57,430 nucleotides of DNA from Leptolyngbya sp. 'hensonii' (GCF_001939115.1 NZ_MQTZ01000057.1:1-57430), one strand, 5' to 3'; numbered from the stretch's first letter, positions 6,419 to 14,263 are shown. The notes: generated from the letters alone by a model not told the origin. Made by a program: numbers and translations.

Positions 6419-8035
6419 CTAAAGGGGCATGACTCCGGCATAGTTGACCCCAGTGAGATAGGCCATCTCCCGATCCCAGGTGGTCAAATCATCCAGACAG
6501 AATTGATTCAGGTGGGTATGACCACAGGCGCGAGCCATCACTTGCATGAGTTCTGTTGAGGCACGGAAGAAGCGGTTCAAGCGTTGTGCTGCTTCGTCGA
6601 TGATCAATCGCGATCGCAGGTGTTCTTTTTGGGTCGCAATGCCAACCGGGCAGTTGTCGGTATGGCAGGCGCGCATCCCCAGACAGCCGATCGCCTGAAT
6701 CGCCGCATTGGAGAGCGCAACGCCATCGGCTCCTAGCGCTAAGGCTTTGGCGAAATCGGCTGGCGTCCTCAAGCCTCCGGTCACAATCAAGGTGACATGG
6801 GTGGCCCCCCGTTGATTAAGATAGCGTCTCGCTCTGGCTAAGGCTGGCATCGTGGGCACAGAGATGTTATCTCGGAAGATCAATGGGGCTGCGCCCGTGC
6901 CACCCCCTCGTCCATCCAGAATAATGTAGTCCACGCCAATCCGGAGTGCTGCTTCGATATCTTGCTCAACGTGCTGTGCCGACAGTTTGACCCCGATGGG
7001 AATGCCCCCTGTCGTATCGCGCACTGTCTCAGCAAATTTGCGAAAGTCTTCAACCGATTCCCAGTCAGGGAACCGGGGGGGAGAAACGGCGGGTTGCCCT
7101 TCCTTTAGACCCCGGACTTCCGCAATTCTACCCTTCACTTTGTTTCCCGGCAGGTGACCACCTGTGCCCGTTTTAGCGCCCTGACCGCATTTGAAGTGAA
7201 ATGCCTGCACTTGCATCAGCTTGTCCAACGAAAAGCCAAAGCGAGCGGATGCCAATTCATAGAAGTAACGACTGTTATTACCTTGTTCCTCTGGCAACAT
7301 GCCGCCTTCCCCTGAACAAATACCGGTTCCAGCGAGTTCTGCTCCCTTTGCCAGGGCAACTTTCGCCTCTTCTGATAGGGCACCAAAGCTCATATCGGAG
7401 ACAAAAAGGGGAATGTCGAGTTTGAGGGGTTGCTTGGATTGGGGACCAATGACTAACTCTGTGCCCACTGCCACATCCTCTAACTGGGGCAGCCGAGCCA
7501 ATTGCGCGGTTACAAACTGAAGTTTTGCCCATTGGGGAAGCTCTGGAGCCGGAATACCCATGGCCGCGACGGGGCCGTGGTGGCCGGTTTTGGAGAGCCC
7601 ACTCGTGGCTAGTGCGTGGATCAGCTGGGTGTGGGGTTCCTCAATCGTGCCGTGGATATCCGCATATTGGCCCTGGTAAGCATCCCGATCGTAGGGTTGG
7701 GGATGGTTTTGTTTCCAAGCAATAATTTCGTCGGCATCAATATAGACATCGCCATTTTCAACCCAGGCTTCAAACTTATCCAGGGCTTCGTTGTTGCTGT
7801 AAGCACTCACGCCGCTGTCAAACCGATAGTCCCACTGATGAACGCCACAGACGATGTTGTTGCCCTCGATATAACCATCTGCCATCAGGGCACCCCGGTG
7901 TTGACAGCGACCATAAAGTACGGATACCTGGTCGTCCCAGCGCACCATCACCAAATCAATTCCCTCAGCGATCGCCCCAACAGGTTGGCGATCGGGAATC
8001 TCATGCCACACTGCAATCTTGATTTTGTTTACCAT
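6419..8035 (-). CDS. Rieske domain fused to a glutamate-synthase-like FMN enzyme
   Basis: The 538-residue protein starts with a Rieske domain (C44-Q-H46, C63-G-V-H66) that has the same ligand spacing as its neighbour. From about residue 150 it is the FMN-binding glutamate synthase core: DMSFGALSEEAK, GEGGMLPEEQGNN, KCGQGAKTGTGGHLPG, DGRGGGTGAAP, and three cysteines in GCLGMRACHTDNCPVG that would hold a [3Fe-4S] cluster. There is no glutaminase domain, so it cannot be a normal GOGAT alpha subunit. It is the first gene of a two-gene operon with the Rieske-TPP enzyme. Similar stand-alone GltB-like proteins exist; the Rieske fusion and pairing are the unusual part. Confidence 0.88.
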   Translation of the reverse strand: MVNKIKIAVWHEIPDRQPVGAIAEGIDLVMVRWDDQVSVLYGRCQHRGALMADGYIEGNNIVCGVHQWDYRFDSGVSAYSNNEALDKFEAWVENGDVYIDADEIIAWKQNHPQPYDRDAYQGQYADIHGTIEEPHTQLIHALATSGLSKTGHHGPVAAMGIPAPELPQWAKLQFVTAQLARLPQLEDVAVGTELVIGPQSKQPLKLDIPLFVSDMSFGALSEEAKVALAKGAELAGTGICSGEGGMLPEEQGNNSRYFYELASARFGFSLDKLMQVQAFHFKCGQGAKTGTGGHLPGNKVKGRIAEVRGLKEGQPAVSPPRFPDWESVEDFRKFAETVRDTTGGIPIGVKLSAQHVEQDIEAALRIGVDYIILDGRGGGTGAAPLIFRDNISVPTMPALARARRYLNQRGATHVTLIVTGGLRTPADFAKALALGADGVALSNAAIQAIGCLGMRACHTDNCPVGIATQKEHLRSRLIIDEAAQRLNRFFRASTELMQVMARACGHTHLNQFCLDDLTTWDREMAYLTGVNYAGVMPL

Positions 8036-8115
8036 CAGGGCCTATCCACATCCTCTCAGTACACTGCAGATTTTATGGTTTGTTGCACTCCAAATTTATA
8101 CATGAATGAGGCATG

Positions 8116-8143
8116 AATATAGAATTTCCTCAAGTTATCTCAA
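8116..8143 (-). promoter_or_regulatory. Possible promoter of the double-Rieske operon
   Basis: On the minus strand TTGAGA (8143-8138) is followed after 16 bp by TATATT (8121-8116), about 80 bp ahead of the first gene's start. Spacing and sequence fit a sigma-70 promoter. The region is AT-rich, so chance matches are possible. Confidence 0.3.
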
Positions 8144-8237
8144 TATCTTTATAACGATCAAACTGCCCTGATCCAAGAAAAATGGATATTCTTGAAGATT
8201 CAAAAATTCGAGTTGATGGGGATTGAGTTCTCCCTAT

Positions 8238-8630
8238 TTACTGGTCTATTAAGGCATCCAAGCAGCAAACGCCAATTACTTGCGTGCCTTGCTTGGCCAA
8301 TTCAGCTCGAATGTTTTGAGTTCAGGAATTGAGGGCAGCTTTGGAAGCTCTGTAGGAAACAAATACAGGGGCATTAGTAATGGATACCACCGACATCATG
8401 TTGACGATGCACGTTGTGCCGCCAGAGGCGAACGCGCCGCCACCATTACGTTGCAAGATCGGTGCAAAGGCCCGCACCATCAAAAGCGTACCGAAGTAGT
8501 TGGTATTCATCTCCCACTGAGCCGTTTCCACACTGGTCGCAGTAAATAGCCCACCAGAGCCGATCATGCCAGCATTGTTAGTGAACCATAACGGCACAAT
8601 GCAACGGTGGTAGGAAACCTCAACAACCAC
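8238..8630 (-). pseudogene. Short-chain dehydrogenase (SDR) remnant
   Basis: The frame keeps the SDR middle: NNAGMIG, the ETNYFGTL-like MNTNYFGTLLMVRAFAP, the active-site Ser in MMSVVS and the Y-x3-K in SYRASKAAL. The N-terminal glycine-rich cofactor motif is lost. An in-frame TGA follows ALNS, after which the frame continues with the family sequence TQNIRAELAKQGTQVIGV and then ends. An extra AFASGGTT segment sits before IVNM. It is a decayed gene of the same orientation as the RNase III, GFA, VOC and DUF1428 genes upstream. Confidence 0.8.
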
Positions 8631-8640
8631 ACCAGCGTCT

Positions 8641-8671
8641 CTCGATCGTGGGCTGCCCTGACGTGTTAGCC
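8641..8671 (-). repeat. Possible attC half-site (A7)
   Basis: GGGCTGCCCTGAC then GTTAGCC (8665-8671) lies between the SDR remnant and the RNase III gene. It has the same GTTAGCC end as sites at 1116 and 9575, but no clear partner arm was found. Confidence 0.25.
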
Positions 8672-8693
8672 CTCGCCTGCACTATAGCAATCC

Positions 8694-9365
8694 TCATTTT
8701 CTCAACTTGGCTAGAGCATCTTCAGCAGCCTGCTTTTCTGCATTTTTCTTACTGCTACCTTGACCCTCGCCGTAGAGTTTGCCATCCACATAAACCCTAG
8801 AAATAAACTCTGGAGCATGATCTGCCCCACCTGATTTTTCTGTGACGTACTTTGGAGGAGTTGCTGCTCCATTTGCCTGCATGAGTTCCTGGAACTTATT
8901 TTTAGAGTCAATATTTGAGCGAACTGCCATCACTTCTTTTGGCACAGAATCAAATAGTTGCGCTACTAAAGGGCGTAGCACCTCAATGTTGCGACTGTTA
9001 TCTAGATAGTAAGCACCAATCACTGCCTCAAAAGTGCTGCTAAGAAGATTTGGATTCTGATAACCACCATCACGAATAGCACCTTGTCCCAAACGCATTC
9101 TGAAATCCAAGCCAACTTCAACAGCAAATCTGGCAAGCTGTTTTTCATCTACAAGTGCTGACCGCCGTCGGGTCATGTCATCTTCTCCCATCTCAGGATT
9201 AACCTGATACAGATATTCACCACTCAGGAAATTTAGAATAGCATCACCTAGAAACTCTAGACGCTCGTTATCTCCACCTTCTCCAGAGTTTTCATTGATA
9301 TATGAGCGATGGGTGAGGGCTCGGCGTAAAAGCTTCTCGTCGTTAAACATCAAGAGTTTATGCAT
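8694..9365 (-). CDS. rnc: Ribonuclease III
   Basis: The 223-residue protein is a complete RNase III. The signature NERLEFLGDAIL (Glu37, Asp41) and the second active-site segment STFEAVIGAYYLD (Glu113) form the catalytic domain, and residues 150-223 form a double-stranded-RNA-binding domain ending GQGSSKKNAEKQAAEDAL. At the position where E. coli has Asp114 this protein has Ser. The enzyme cleaves double-stranded RNA in rRNA processing and mRNA decay. It lies between cassette-type genes with GTTAGCC half-sites on both sides, not in a normal rnc operon. It is probably an additional copy that came with the array; a chromosomal copy elsewhere is expected but not visible. Confidence 0.9.
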   Translation of the reverse strand: MHKLLMFNDEKLLRRALTHRSYINENSGEGGDNERLEFLGDAILNFLSGEYLYQVNPEMGEDDMTRRRSALVDEKQLARFAVEVGLDFRMRLGQGAIRDGGYQNPNLLSSTFEAVIGAYYLDNSRNIEVLRPLVAQLFDSVPKEVMAVRSNIDSKNKFQELMQANGAATPPKYVTEKSGGADHAPEFISRVYVDGKLYGEGQGSSKKNAEKQAAEDALAKLRK

Positions 9366-9491
9366 TTTCCCCTTCTTAATTCACTAAAACCTGATTTGTG
9401 CAAGAACGGGATTGTCGAGGTGGATAGAGACTATTCCCACGAGAGTTATTACAGGGCAAACATGCCAACCGTAGATTTTCTAGGGAGTTTG

Positions 9492-9581
9492 AACCAACTC
9501 GACTTTTAGGTTTTAGATGGTCGAGGATTATCTACTTGCGTTCTCACAGACAACCCAGAGGGCTGAGCTTGGGCGTTAGCC
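9492..9581 (-). repeat. Possible attC-like site (A6)
   Basis: GTTAGCC (9575-9581), preceded by GGGCTGAGCTTGGGC, lies just downstream of the GFA gene. A possible opposite end AACCAAC (9492-9498) begins a segment with a CTCGAC/GTCGAG hairpin. The outer arms do not pair well, so only the GTTAGCC end is persuasive. Confidence 0.3.
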
Positions 9582-9588
9582 CTGCGCC

Positions 9589-9999
9589 TCATGAAAATGG
9601 AGGCAATTCCGGATGACGGGGCAAGGTGTCAGCGAACTCAGCCCAACTAAGGTGTTTTGAATGCCAGTAATGCAGAGTTGGCTTCACTGACTCTGGGTTG
9701 TCCAGACTACCGATCGTGATGTCAATGAGGCCTGGCAAGAAACTCGCCGTGAAAGTGATCTGGGTACCACAGGCCACACAAAAGCCCCGCTTGGCTTCAG
9801 GAGATGATGCGAAAGGTTTTGGCTGTGCCTTGCTGAAATGAACTTGATCTTCTTGATACATGGCCCAAGCAACGGCTGGCGCAGCATGAGCGCGACGACA
9901 CATTGCGCAATGACAGATTGCGGCCAAGACTGGCTCACCAGAAATTGAGTATCTGATTGCACCGCACTGGCAACCACCTTCAATTTTCTCTTCTAACAT
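9589..9999 (-). CDS. GFA family zinc-binding protein
   Basis: The 136 residues carry the GFA (glutathione-dependent formaldehyde-activating enzyme-like) zinc layout: GGCQCGAIRY near the N-terminus, ICHCAMCRR near residue 30, and FCVACGTQIT near residue 75. The family binds structural zinc through these cysteines; most members have no proven substrate. It stands alone, in the minus orientation, between an attC-like site just upstream (10020-10073) and a half-site just downstream. This is the arrangement of a promoterless integron cassette. GFA proteins are among the commonest genes in environmental cassettes. Confidence 0.88.
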   Translation of the reverse strand: MLEEKIEGGCQCGAIRYSISGEPVLAAICHCAMCRRAHAAPAVAWAMYQEDQVHFSKAQPKPFASSPEAKRGFCVACGTQITFTASFLPGLIDITIGSLDNPESVKPTLHYWHSKHLSWAEFADTLPRHPELPPFS

Positions 10000-10019
10000 T
10001 TCAGACTCCTGGTTTTAAG

Positions 10020-10073
10020 GGCTAACGTTGCCGATCAACCTTCGACGATCGGTGTGCATGGGCGTTGTTAGAC
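10020..10073 (-). repeat. attC-like site (A4), 54 bp
   Basis: Read on the minus strand it runs from GTCTAAC (10073-10067), an exact RYYYAAC, to GTTAGCC (10026-10020). An inner arm CCGATC/GATCGG is exact. It occupies almost the whole gap between the VOC gene stop and the GFA gene start, exactly where an attC belongs. The length matches the classical 59-base element. Confidence 0.65.
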
Positions 10074-10083
10074 CGTCAGTATC

Positions 10084-10569
10084 TCAGCCACGTCGCGCCG
10101 CCTCGATCATGGCGATGTCAATCTTTCGCATCGTCATCATCGCATTGAAGGCGCGCTTGGCGGCAGCAGGGTCGGGATCGGTAATCGCTTCTGTCAGGGC
10201 CAGCGGCGTGATCTGCCACGACAACCCCCACTTGTCCTTGCACCATCCGCAGGCACTCTCTTGGCCACCATTGCCGACAATCTCGTTCCAGTAACGATCC
10301 GTTTCGGACTGGTCAGCGGTTGCGACCTGAAACGAGAACGCCTCGTTATGCTTGAATGCAGATCCTCCATTGAGACCGAGACACGGAATCCCCATTACGG
10401 TGAACAAGACGGTCAACACATCTCCTTCCTTTCCGGACGGAAAGTCCCCCGGCGCGCGTTGCACAGCGTCAACAGAAGAGTCTGGAAAGGTAGCGGCATA
10501 AAACCGTGCCGCTTCCTCGGCACTTCCGTCATACCAAAGGCAAACTGTGTTCTTTGCTATCTTTGTCAT
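10084..10569 (-). CDS. VOC family (PhnB-like) protein
   Basis: The 161-residue product opens with KNTVCLWYDGSAEEAARFYAATFPDS and contains GIPCLGLNGG, then ACGWCKDKWGLSWQITP and a C-terminal AFNAMMTMRKIDIAMIEAA. This is the vicinal-oxygen-chelate fold of the PhnB/3-demethylubiquinone-methyltransferase-like family. Members of this kind are usually soluble, metal-binding or non-catalytic, with unknown ligands. The gene is a single minus-strand unit bounded by attC-like sites at 10020-10073 and 10861-10941. A 157-bp MITE is inserted 28 bp upstream of its start and may have separated it from its original leader. Confidence 0.88.
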   Translation of the reverse strand: MTKIAKNTVCLWYDGSAEEAARFYAATFPDSSVDAVQRAPGDFPSGKEGDVLTVLFTVMGIPCLGLNGGSAFKHNEAFSFQVATADQSETDRYWNEIVGNGGQESACGWCKDKWGLSWQITPLALTEAITDPDPAAAKRAFNAMMTMRKIDIAMIEAARRG

Positions 10570-10597
10570 GTGGCTTGTCCATTGAGATTAGAATTTA

Positions 10598-10754
10598 GGC
10601 TTTGCTGAATGCAAATATGAATTACCCTCATCCCCAACCCTTCTCCCGCAGGAGAAGGGAGCTAAAACTCTTGTTCCCTCTCCTTTGGGAGAGGGCTAGG
10701 GTGAGGGCTGCATAAGGCTCAAGCACGAAAATCATACTTCTATTCAGCAACGCC
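10598..10754 (+). mobile_element. MITE, copy 2 (157 bp) with 8-bp target duplication
   Basis: The element begins GGCTTTGCTGAAT and ends ATTCAGCAACGCC. It is flanked on both sides by AGAATTTA (10590-10597 and 10755-10762). It is nearly identical to copies 3 and 4. It has no ORF; two internal hairpins and about 28 bp of imperfect terminal inverted repeats suggest mobilisation in trans. Confidence 0.9.
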
Positions 10755-10799
10755 AGAATTTACGCCATCGCCTGAGATTAGAATTTACGCCATTGCTGA

Positions 10800-10850
10800 A
10801 CCGCATCAATGTGTTAACCGCATCAATGTGTTAACCGCACCAATGTGTTT
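10800..10850 (+). repeat. 17-bp tandem repeat, three units
   Basis: The unit ACCGCATCAATGTGTTA occurs at 10800-10816 and 10817-10833, and with two changes at 10834-10850. It lies between MITE copy 2 and an attC-like site. A second small duplication (GAGATTAGAATTTACGCCAT) lies just before it. Confidence 0.85.
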
Positions 10851-10860
10851 CCCATTGGCG

Positions 10861-10941
10861 GTCTAACGAACCAACTGAGCAACTGCCCCAGACTTGAGAT
10901 TTCTCCTTAATAACTATTCATTTGCCTAAAGTTGGTGAGAC
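10861..10941 (-). repeat. attC-like site (A5)
   Basis: GTCTAAC (10861-10867) is an exact RYYYAAC. It pairs with GTGAGAC (10935-10941), one base from GTTRRRY. Inside, ACCAACT (10870-10876) pairs exactly with AGTTGGT (10930-10936). It lies between the VOC and DUF1428 genes. Confidence 0.5.
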
Positions 10942-10990
10942 TGAAAGCCCAGTTGCCTGATGTGTAGAAAACTGCGTCCGCTCAACTCTT

Positions 10991-11344
10991 TTATTCATCT
11001 ACAACCATTTGAAAACCACCGAAGATCAAGCGGCTTCCGTCGAAAGGCAGTGGGTTACTCTCGTTACTCATGCGAGAGTCCTTCATGACTTTTTCCATAC
11101 CAGCGTTTCTAGCGTCTCGTGAGGGCCATGATATCCAAGAAAAGACAACGGTTTCATCGTCTTTACACTGTACTGCCATCGGGAATGATGTTTTCTCTCC
11201 AGATGGAACATCATCTCCCCAACATTCCACTAACCGAGTTGCTCCATGCTCTTTGAATACTACGGCAGCTTCACGGGCATGCTGGATATAAGCTTCCTTG
11301 TTTTTTGTAGGTACTGCAGCTACAAAGCCTTCGATGTATTCCAT
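10991..11344 (-). CDS. DUF1428 family protein
   Basis: The 117 residues match the DUF1428 (YbaA-like) pattern: MEYIEGFVAAVPTKNKEAY, then EHGATRLVECWGDDVPSG, then VVFSWISWPSRDARNAGMEKVM, ending MPFDGSRLIFGGF-like. The fold is a dimeric alpha-beta barrel with no known enzyme activity. It is the most upstream gene of the minus-oriented cassette group. MITE copy 3 lies 60 bp ahead of its start. DUF1428 genes are frequent in mobile cassettes, which supports the array interpretation. Confidence 0.88.
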   Translation of the reverse strand: MEYIEGFVAAVPTKNKEAYIQHAREAAVVFKEHGATRLVECWGDDVPSGEKTSFPMAVQCKDDETVVFSWISWPSRDARNAGMEKVMKDSRMSNESNPLPFDGSRLIFGGFQMVVDE

Positions 11345-11404
11345 TACCGCCTCCTGAAAAACATAATTTGGCTTGACATCTACTTGACATCTAATTCCCT
11401 TGGA

Positions 11405-11561
11405 GGCTTTGCTGAATGCAAATATGAATTACCCTCATCCCCAACCCTTCTCCCGCAGGAGAAGGGAGCTAAAACTCTTGTTCCCTCTCCTTTGGGAGAG
11501 GGCTAGGGTGAGGGCTGCATAAGGCTCAAGCACGAAAATCATACTTCTATTCAGCAACGCC
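11405..11561 (+). mobile_element. MITE, copy 3 (157 bp) with 8-bp target duplication
   Basis: It is identical in layout to copy 2 and flanked by CCCTTGGA (11397-11404 and 11562-11569). It sits in the leader region upstream of the DUF1428 gene. The stretch 11345-11922 has no gene apart from this and the transposase remnant at 11780. Confidence 0.9.
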
Positions 11562-11779
11562 CCCTTGGAGTTGACAGCATAGAGATCCTGCCCAAGGAAA
11601 TAGTGTGGTGACCTCCGATATAGAACAATAGTACTACAAATCAAAGATCTGTCCACCTAACCATCTATAAAGATTTGTGAAAGAAGGGTACAAGCTTTTC
11701 AGGGGTTGGAATTTTGTGCAGGCATCAGACTGATGTGGGTCTGGTAGAGTAGGAAATCAACGATTCACCTGCTCAAGCT

Positions 11780-11869
11780 ATGGAATGCAAGCTCTGCCGT
11801 CATTCTAAGACCCATAAACATGGCAAAATCCCCATGGGCATCAACACTACTTCTGCCTGGGGGATTTAA
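11780..11869 (+). pseudogene. Possible transposase N-terminal remnant (zinc ribbon)
   Basis: ATG at 11780 opens MECKLCRHSKTHKHGKI, a Cys-x2-Cys start like the zinc ribbon at the N-terminus of IS1-type proteins. A +1 frame change then reads GHQHYFCLGD, resembling the second half of such a ribbon. The frame ends in TAA at 11867. It is too short to be functional. Confidence 0.3.
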
Positions 11870-11922
11870 TCACCTATCTAACAATAATTTTGATGCACAA
11901 CCCCTGATTGGAATATAACGGC

Positions 11923-12117
11923 CTACTCTTCATAGTCCGTATCAATCTCAATATCCAGGGTGTCCTCATCAACCCGGATATATAAAACATTAGGGCGACA
12001 GCACACCTGGCAGTCTTCCACGTAAGATTGCTGCCCTCCAGCGCTCAGATCGATAAACGTCAAATTAGGCTGACCACAATAGGCACAGAGATACTCTGCC
12101 GTGCTTTCCATCTGCAA
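11923..12117 (-). CDS. CPXCG-motif cysteine-rich protein
   Basis: The 64-residue protein has two zinc-ribbon knuckles, LCAYCGQPN near residue 10 and DCQVCCRPN near residue 36, followed by an acidic tail ending DYEE. This is the pattern of small CPXCG proteins, which bind one zinc ion and have no known function. It is encoded 10 bp after another small Cys-containing protein and they are probably co-transcribed, with the GNAT gene further upstream. It is ordinary chromosomal content. Confidence 0.8.
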   Translation of the reverse strand: MQMESTAEYLCAYCGQPNLTFIDLSAGGQQSYVEDCQVCCRPNVLYIRVDEDTLDIEIDTDYEE

Positions 12118-12127
12118 ATAATGGGGT

Positions 12128-12334
12128 CTAATCCAGCTTCAGGGCGCTGGCCGGAACCTCATCCCAGGACTCTACTTTGCGGATGCGGGCCACCCAACCT
12201 TCTTTCTTCTGGTCTTCCGTCAGGTTTTGCTCAAAAGAGGCATGACAATCATTGGCCTGGTCTTCGTCATAACAGGCAATGCAGGAATACAGAATCCCGG
12301 ATGGATCAATTTGCTCATTCACCCAGATTGCCAT
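12128..12334 (-). CDS. Conserved small hypothetical protein
   Basis: The 68-residue product contains LYSCIACYDEDQANDC, a cluster of three cysteines near residues 18-30. A WVARIRKVESWDEVPASALKLD tail follows. I recognise it only as a small cyanobacterial-type protein of unknown role. Its close spacing (10 bp) to the CPXCG gene suggests joint expression, and a metal- or redox-related role is possible. Confidence 0.65.
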   Translation of the reverse strand: MAIWVNEQIDPSGILYSCIACYDEDQANDCHASFEQNLTEDQKKEGWVARIRKVESWDEVPASALKLD

Positions 12335-12375
12335 AGTTAACTCCTCTACATATCAATAGGGCTGGGTTTCAGCCA

Positions 12376-12885
12376 TCATTCTATAGTAGCTATCGGATGG
12401 AGATTAGCAAGATTTTCTAAAGCTTCACCGGTCACCCGACAAATGCGCCAGTCGGGCAAAATATCAGCTCCCATCCGCCGGTAGAAGGCGATCGCAGGTT
12501 CATTCCAGTCCAGCACACTCCATTCCAGACGACCACAGTTATGGGCCACTGCTCGCTGACCCAGGTAACTCAGAAGCGCTTTGCCAATGCCCCGCTGGCG
12601 ATACTCTGGGAGCACAAACAGATCTTCCAGATAGATGCCAGGACGGGTTAGAAACGTCGAGTAATTGTAGAAGAATAGGGCAAATCCGACGCTCTGATCA
12701 TCGACATCTGCTAGTAGGGCTTCCGCATGGGATTTGGGACCAAACAGGTGCTCCTCCAGATCTGCAGCTGTTCCAGTGACCGCATGGGACAGCTTCTCAT
12801 AGGCGGCCAATGCCTGAATCAGTTGGAACAGAACAGGAATATCTGCTGCCATAGCAGCACGAATCACAGGTTGAGACTCTAACAT
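12376..12885 (-). CDS. GNAT N-acetyltransferase (SSAT-like)
   Basis: The 169 residues carry the GNAT acetyl-CoA signature LFVLPEYRQRGIGKALLSYL (about 91-110). An aromatic segment FFYNYSTFLTRPGIYLED lies before it and WNEPAIAFYRRMGA after it. This segment order is that of spermidine/diamine acetyltransferase-like proteins. The enzyme probably acetylates a small amine, but the family is broad. It lies in the same direction as the two small genes downstream and separately from the sigma factor upstream. Confidence 0.85.
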   Translation of the reverse strand: MLESQPVIRAAMAADIPVLFQLIQALAAYEKLSHAVTGTAADLEEHLFGPKSHAEALLADVDDQSVGFALFFYNYSTFLTRPGIYLEDLFVLPEYRQRGIGKALLSYLGQRAVAHNCGRLEWSVLDWNEPAIAFYRRMGADILPDWRICRVTGEALENLANLHPIATIE

Positions 12886-12956
12886 TGATAGTGGCGCATC
12901 ATCGCTGTGGACCTAAGGCATGCTAGCACGGACCCGAAATCCCAGGGAAAGGACGC

Positions 12957-14150
12957 TTAGCGCAGCCAGGTCCGCAGACGGGCAGCCACCTGGGGTCGCC
13001 GCAGCTTGCGCATCGCCCGCGTCTGGATCTGGCGGACTCGCTCCCGCGAGAGGTTAAATATTCCCCCCACTTCCTCCAGGGTACAGGGTTCCCCGGTGGT
13101 GAGGCCATAGCGGAGGGCAATGATGTCCTGTTCCCGCTGGGTCAGCACATCCGCCAACACATCCAGGACCTCCTGGCGCAGCATCACTTCACTGATGCGG
13201 GCTTCTGGCCCCTGGGTTCTGCCATCCTCCAGCAGATCAATCAGTTCCGTATCTTCTTCCTTACCAACCCGATGATTCAAAGACAGGGATTGTTGATGAA
13301 TCTGTTGCAACTCCCGCAACTGCCGTGGGGAAAGGTCCAGAACCTGAGCCAGTTCACTCTCAGAAGGGTGGCGGTGCAGTTCTTTGCGTAATTCCCGGTA
13401 GACCTTTTTCAAGCGATTAAGCTTATCAATCACATGCACCGGTAGGCGGATAGTTCGGGCATCGTTGGCGATCGTGCGGGTAATCCCCTGGCGAATCCAC
13501 CAGTAGGCATAGGTCGAGAACTTATACCCCTTATCCGGATCAAACTTCTCAGCCGCCCGGTTTAAACCCAAGGCCCCTTCCTGGATCAAGTCCAGAAAGG
13601 GAACCCCTCGATTCAGATACCGTTTGGCAATAGAAACCACCAGCCGCAAATTCGAGCGAATCATTTTCCGCTTGGCTGTACGGGCGTGATGAAGCTTGAC
13701 TTCCAATTGCCGTTCAGTCAGCCCCAGGATGACCGCCACCTCGGATCGGGTTGGGTTCCGTTCCAGTTCTGTCTGCAACCGCTCCTGGATGGCCCCAATC
13801 TCAACCAGGAATTTGACCTGGCGAGCCAGTTGAATTTCTTCATCTGCCCGCAGCAACGGATAGCGTGCCATTTCCTTGAAAAAGGTTCCGATCGCATCCT
13901 CAGAGAGGGATCTGCCATAACTGGGTAGAACCTCCCCCAGCCGTTCCGAATCTGGACCGAGGTCCTGACCCTCCACCTCCTGCAAATCCGATTCGCGCAG
14001 TTGGGTCAGAGCAAGGACCCCATCCCGTCGAACATCCACTCCCAAACCCAGGGGTCCCCTGAGTCCCTCCCCAGATTCAGGCCCGCCACGGGAATTGAAT
14101 CCGGACACTTCAAATTCAAAGGTGTTGAGCTGAGCAAGGTTTCTATTCAC
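12957..14150 (-). CDS. RNA polymerase group 2 sigma factor (SigC-like)
   Basis: The 397-residue protein lacks sigma region 1.1. It has region 1.2 (DAIGTFFKEMARYPLL), region 2 (NLRLVVSIAKRYLNRGVPFLDLIQEGALGL, KFSTYAYWWIRQGITR), region 3 (ARTIRLPVHVIDKLNRLKK) and region 4.2 (TLEEVGGIFNLSRERVRQIQTRAMRKLR). These are primary-type sigma regions; the ~100-residue divergent N-terminus and length fit a non-essential group 2 factor. Of the cyanobacterial types it most resembles SigC, but I cannot confirm this without an alignment. Cyanobacterial group 2 factors adjust transcription to nitrogen, carbon or temperature stress. Confidence 0.9.
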   Translation of the reverse strand: MNRNLAQLNTFEFEVSGFNSRGGPESGEGLRGPLGLGVDVRRDGVLALTQLRESDLQEVEGQDLGPDSERLGEVLPSYGRSLSEDAIGTFFKEMARYPLLRADEEIQLARQVKFLVEIGAIQERLQTELERNPTRSEVAVILGLTERQLEVKLHHARTAKRKMIRSNLRLVVSIAKRYLNRGVPFLDLIQEGALGLNRAAEKFDPDKGYKFSTYAYWWIRQGITRTIANDARTIRLPVHVIDKLNRLKKVYRELRKELHRHPSESELAQVLDLSPRQLRELQQIHQQSLSLNHRVGKEEDTELIDLLEDGRTQGPEARISEVMLRQEVLDVLADVLTQREQDIIALRYGLTTGEPCTLEEVGGIFNLSRERVRQIQTRAMRKLRRPQVAARLRTWLR

Positions 14151-14263
14151 AATCCAGACCGGTTGCTTGCGAGAACAGTTGCCACCTCATAGATAGAGGA
14201 ACTTTCCTGAAGTCGGCTGTTCACTGGACTACAAAAGCATCGAAAGCTCATTTCCTCAGGCTC

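Noticed and set aside
8280-8549. Plus-strand ORF over the SDR remnant
   Set aside because: It is the antisense frame of a clear SDR sequence.
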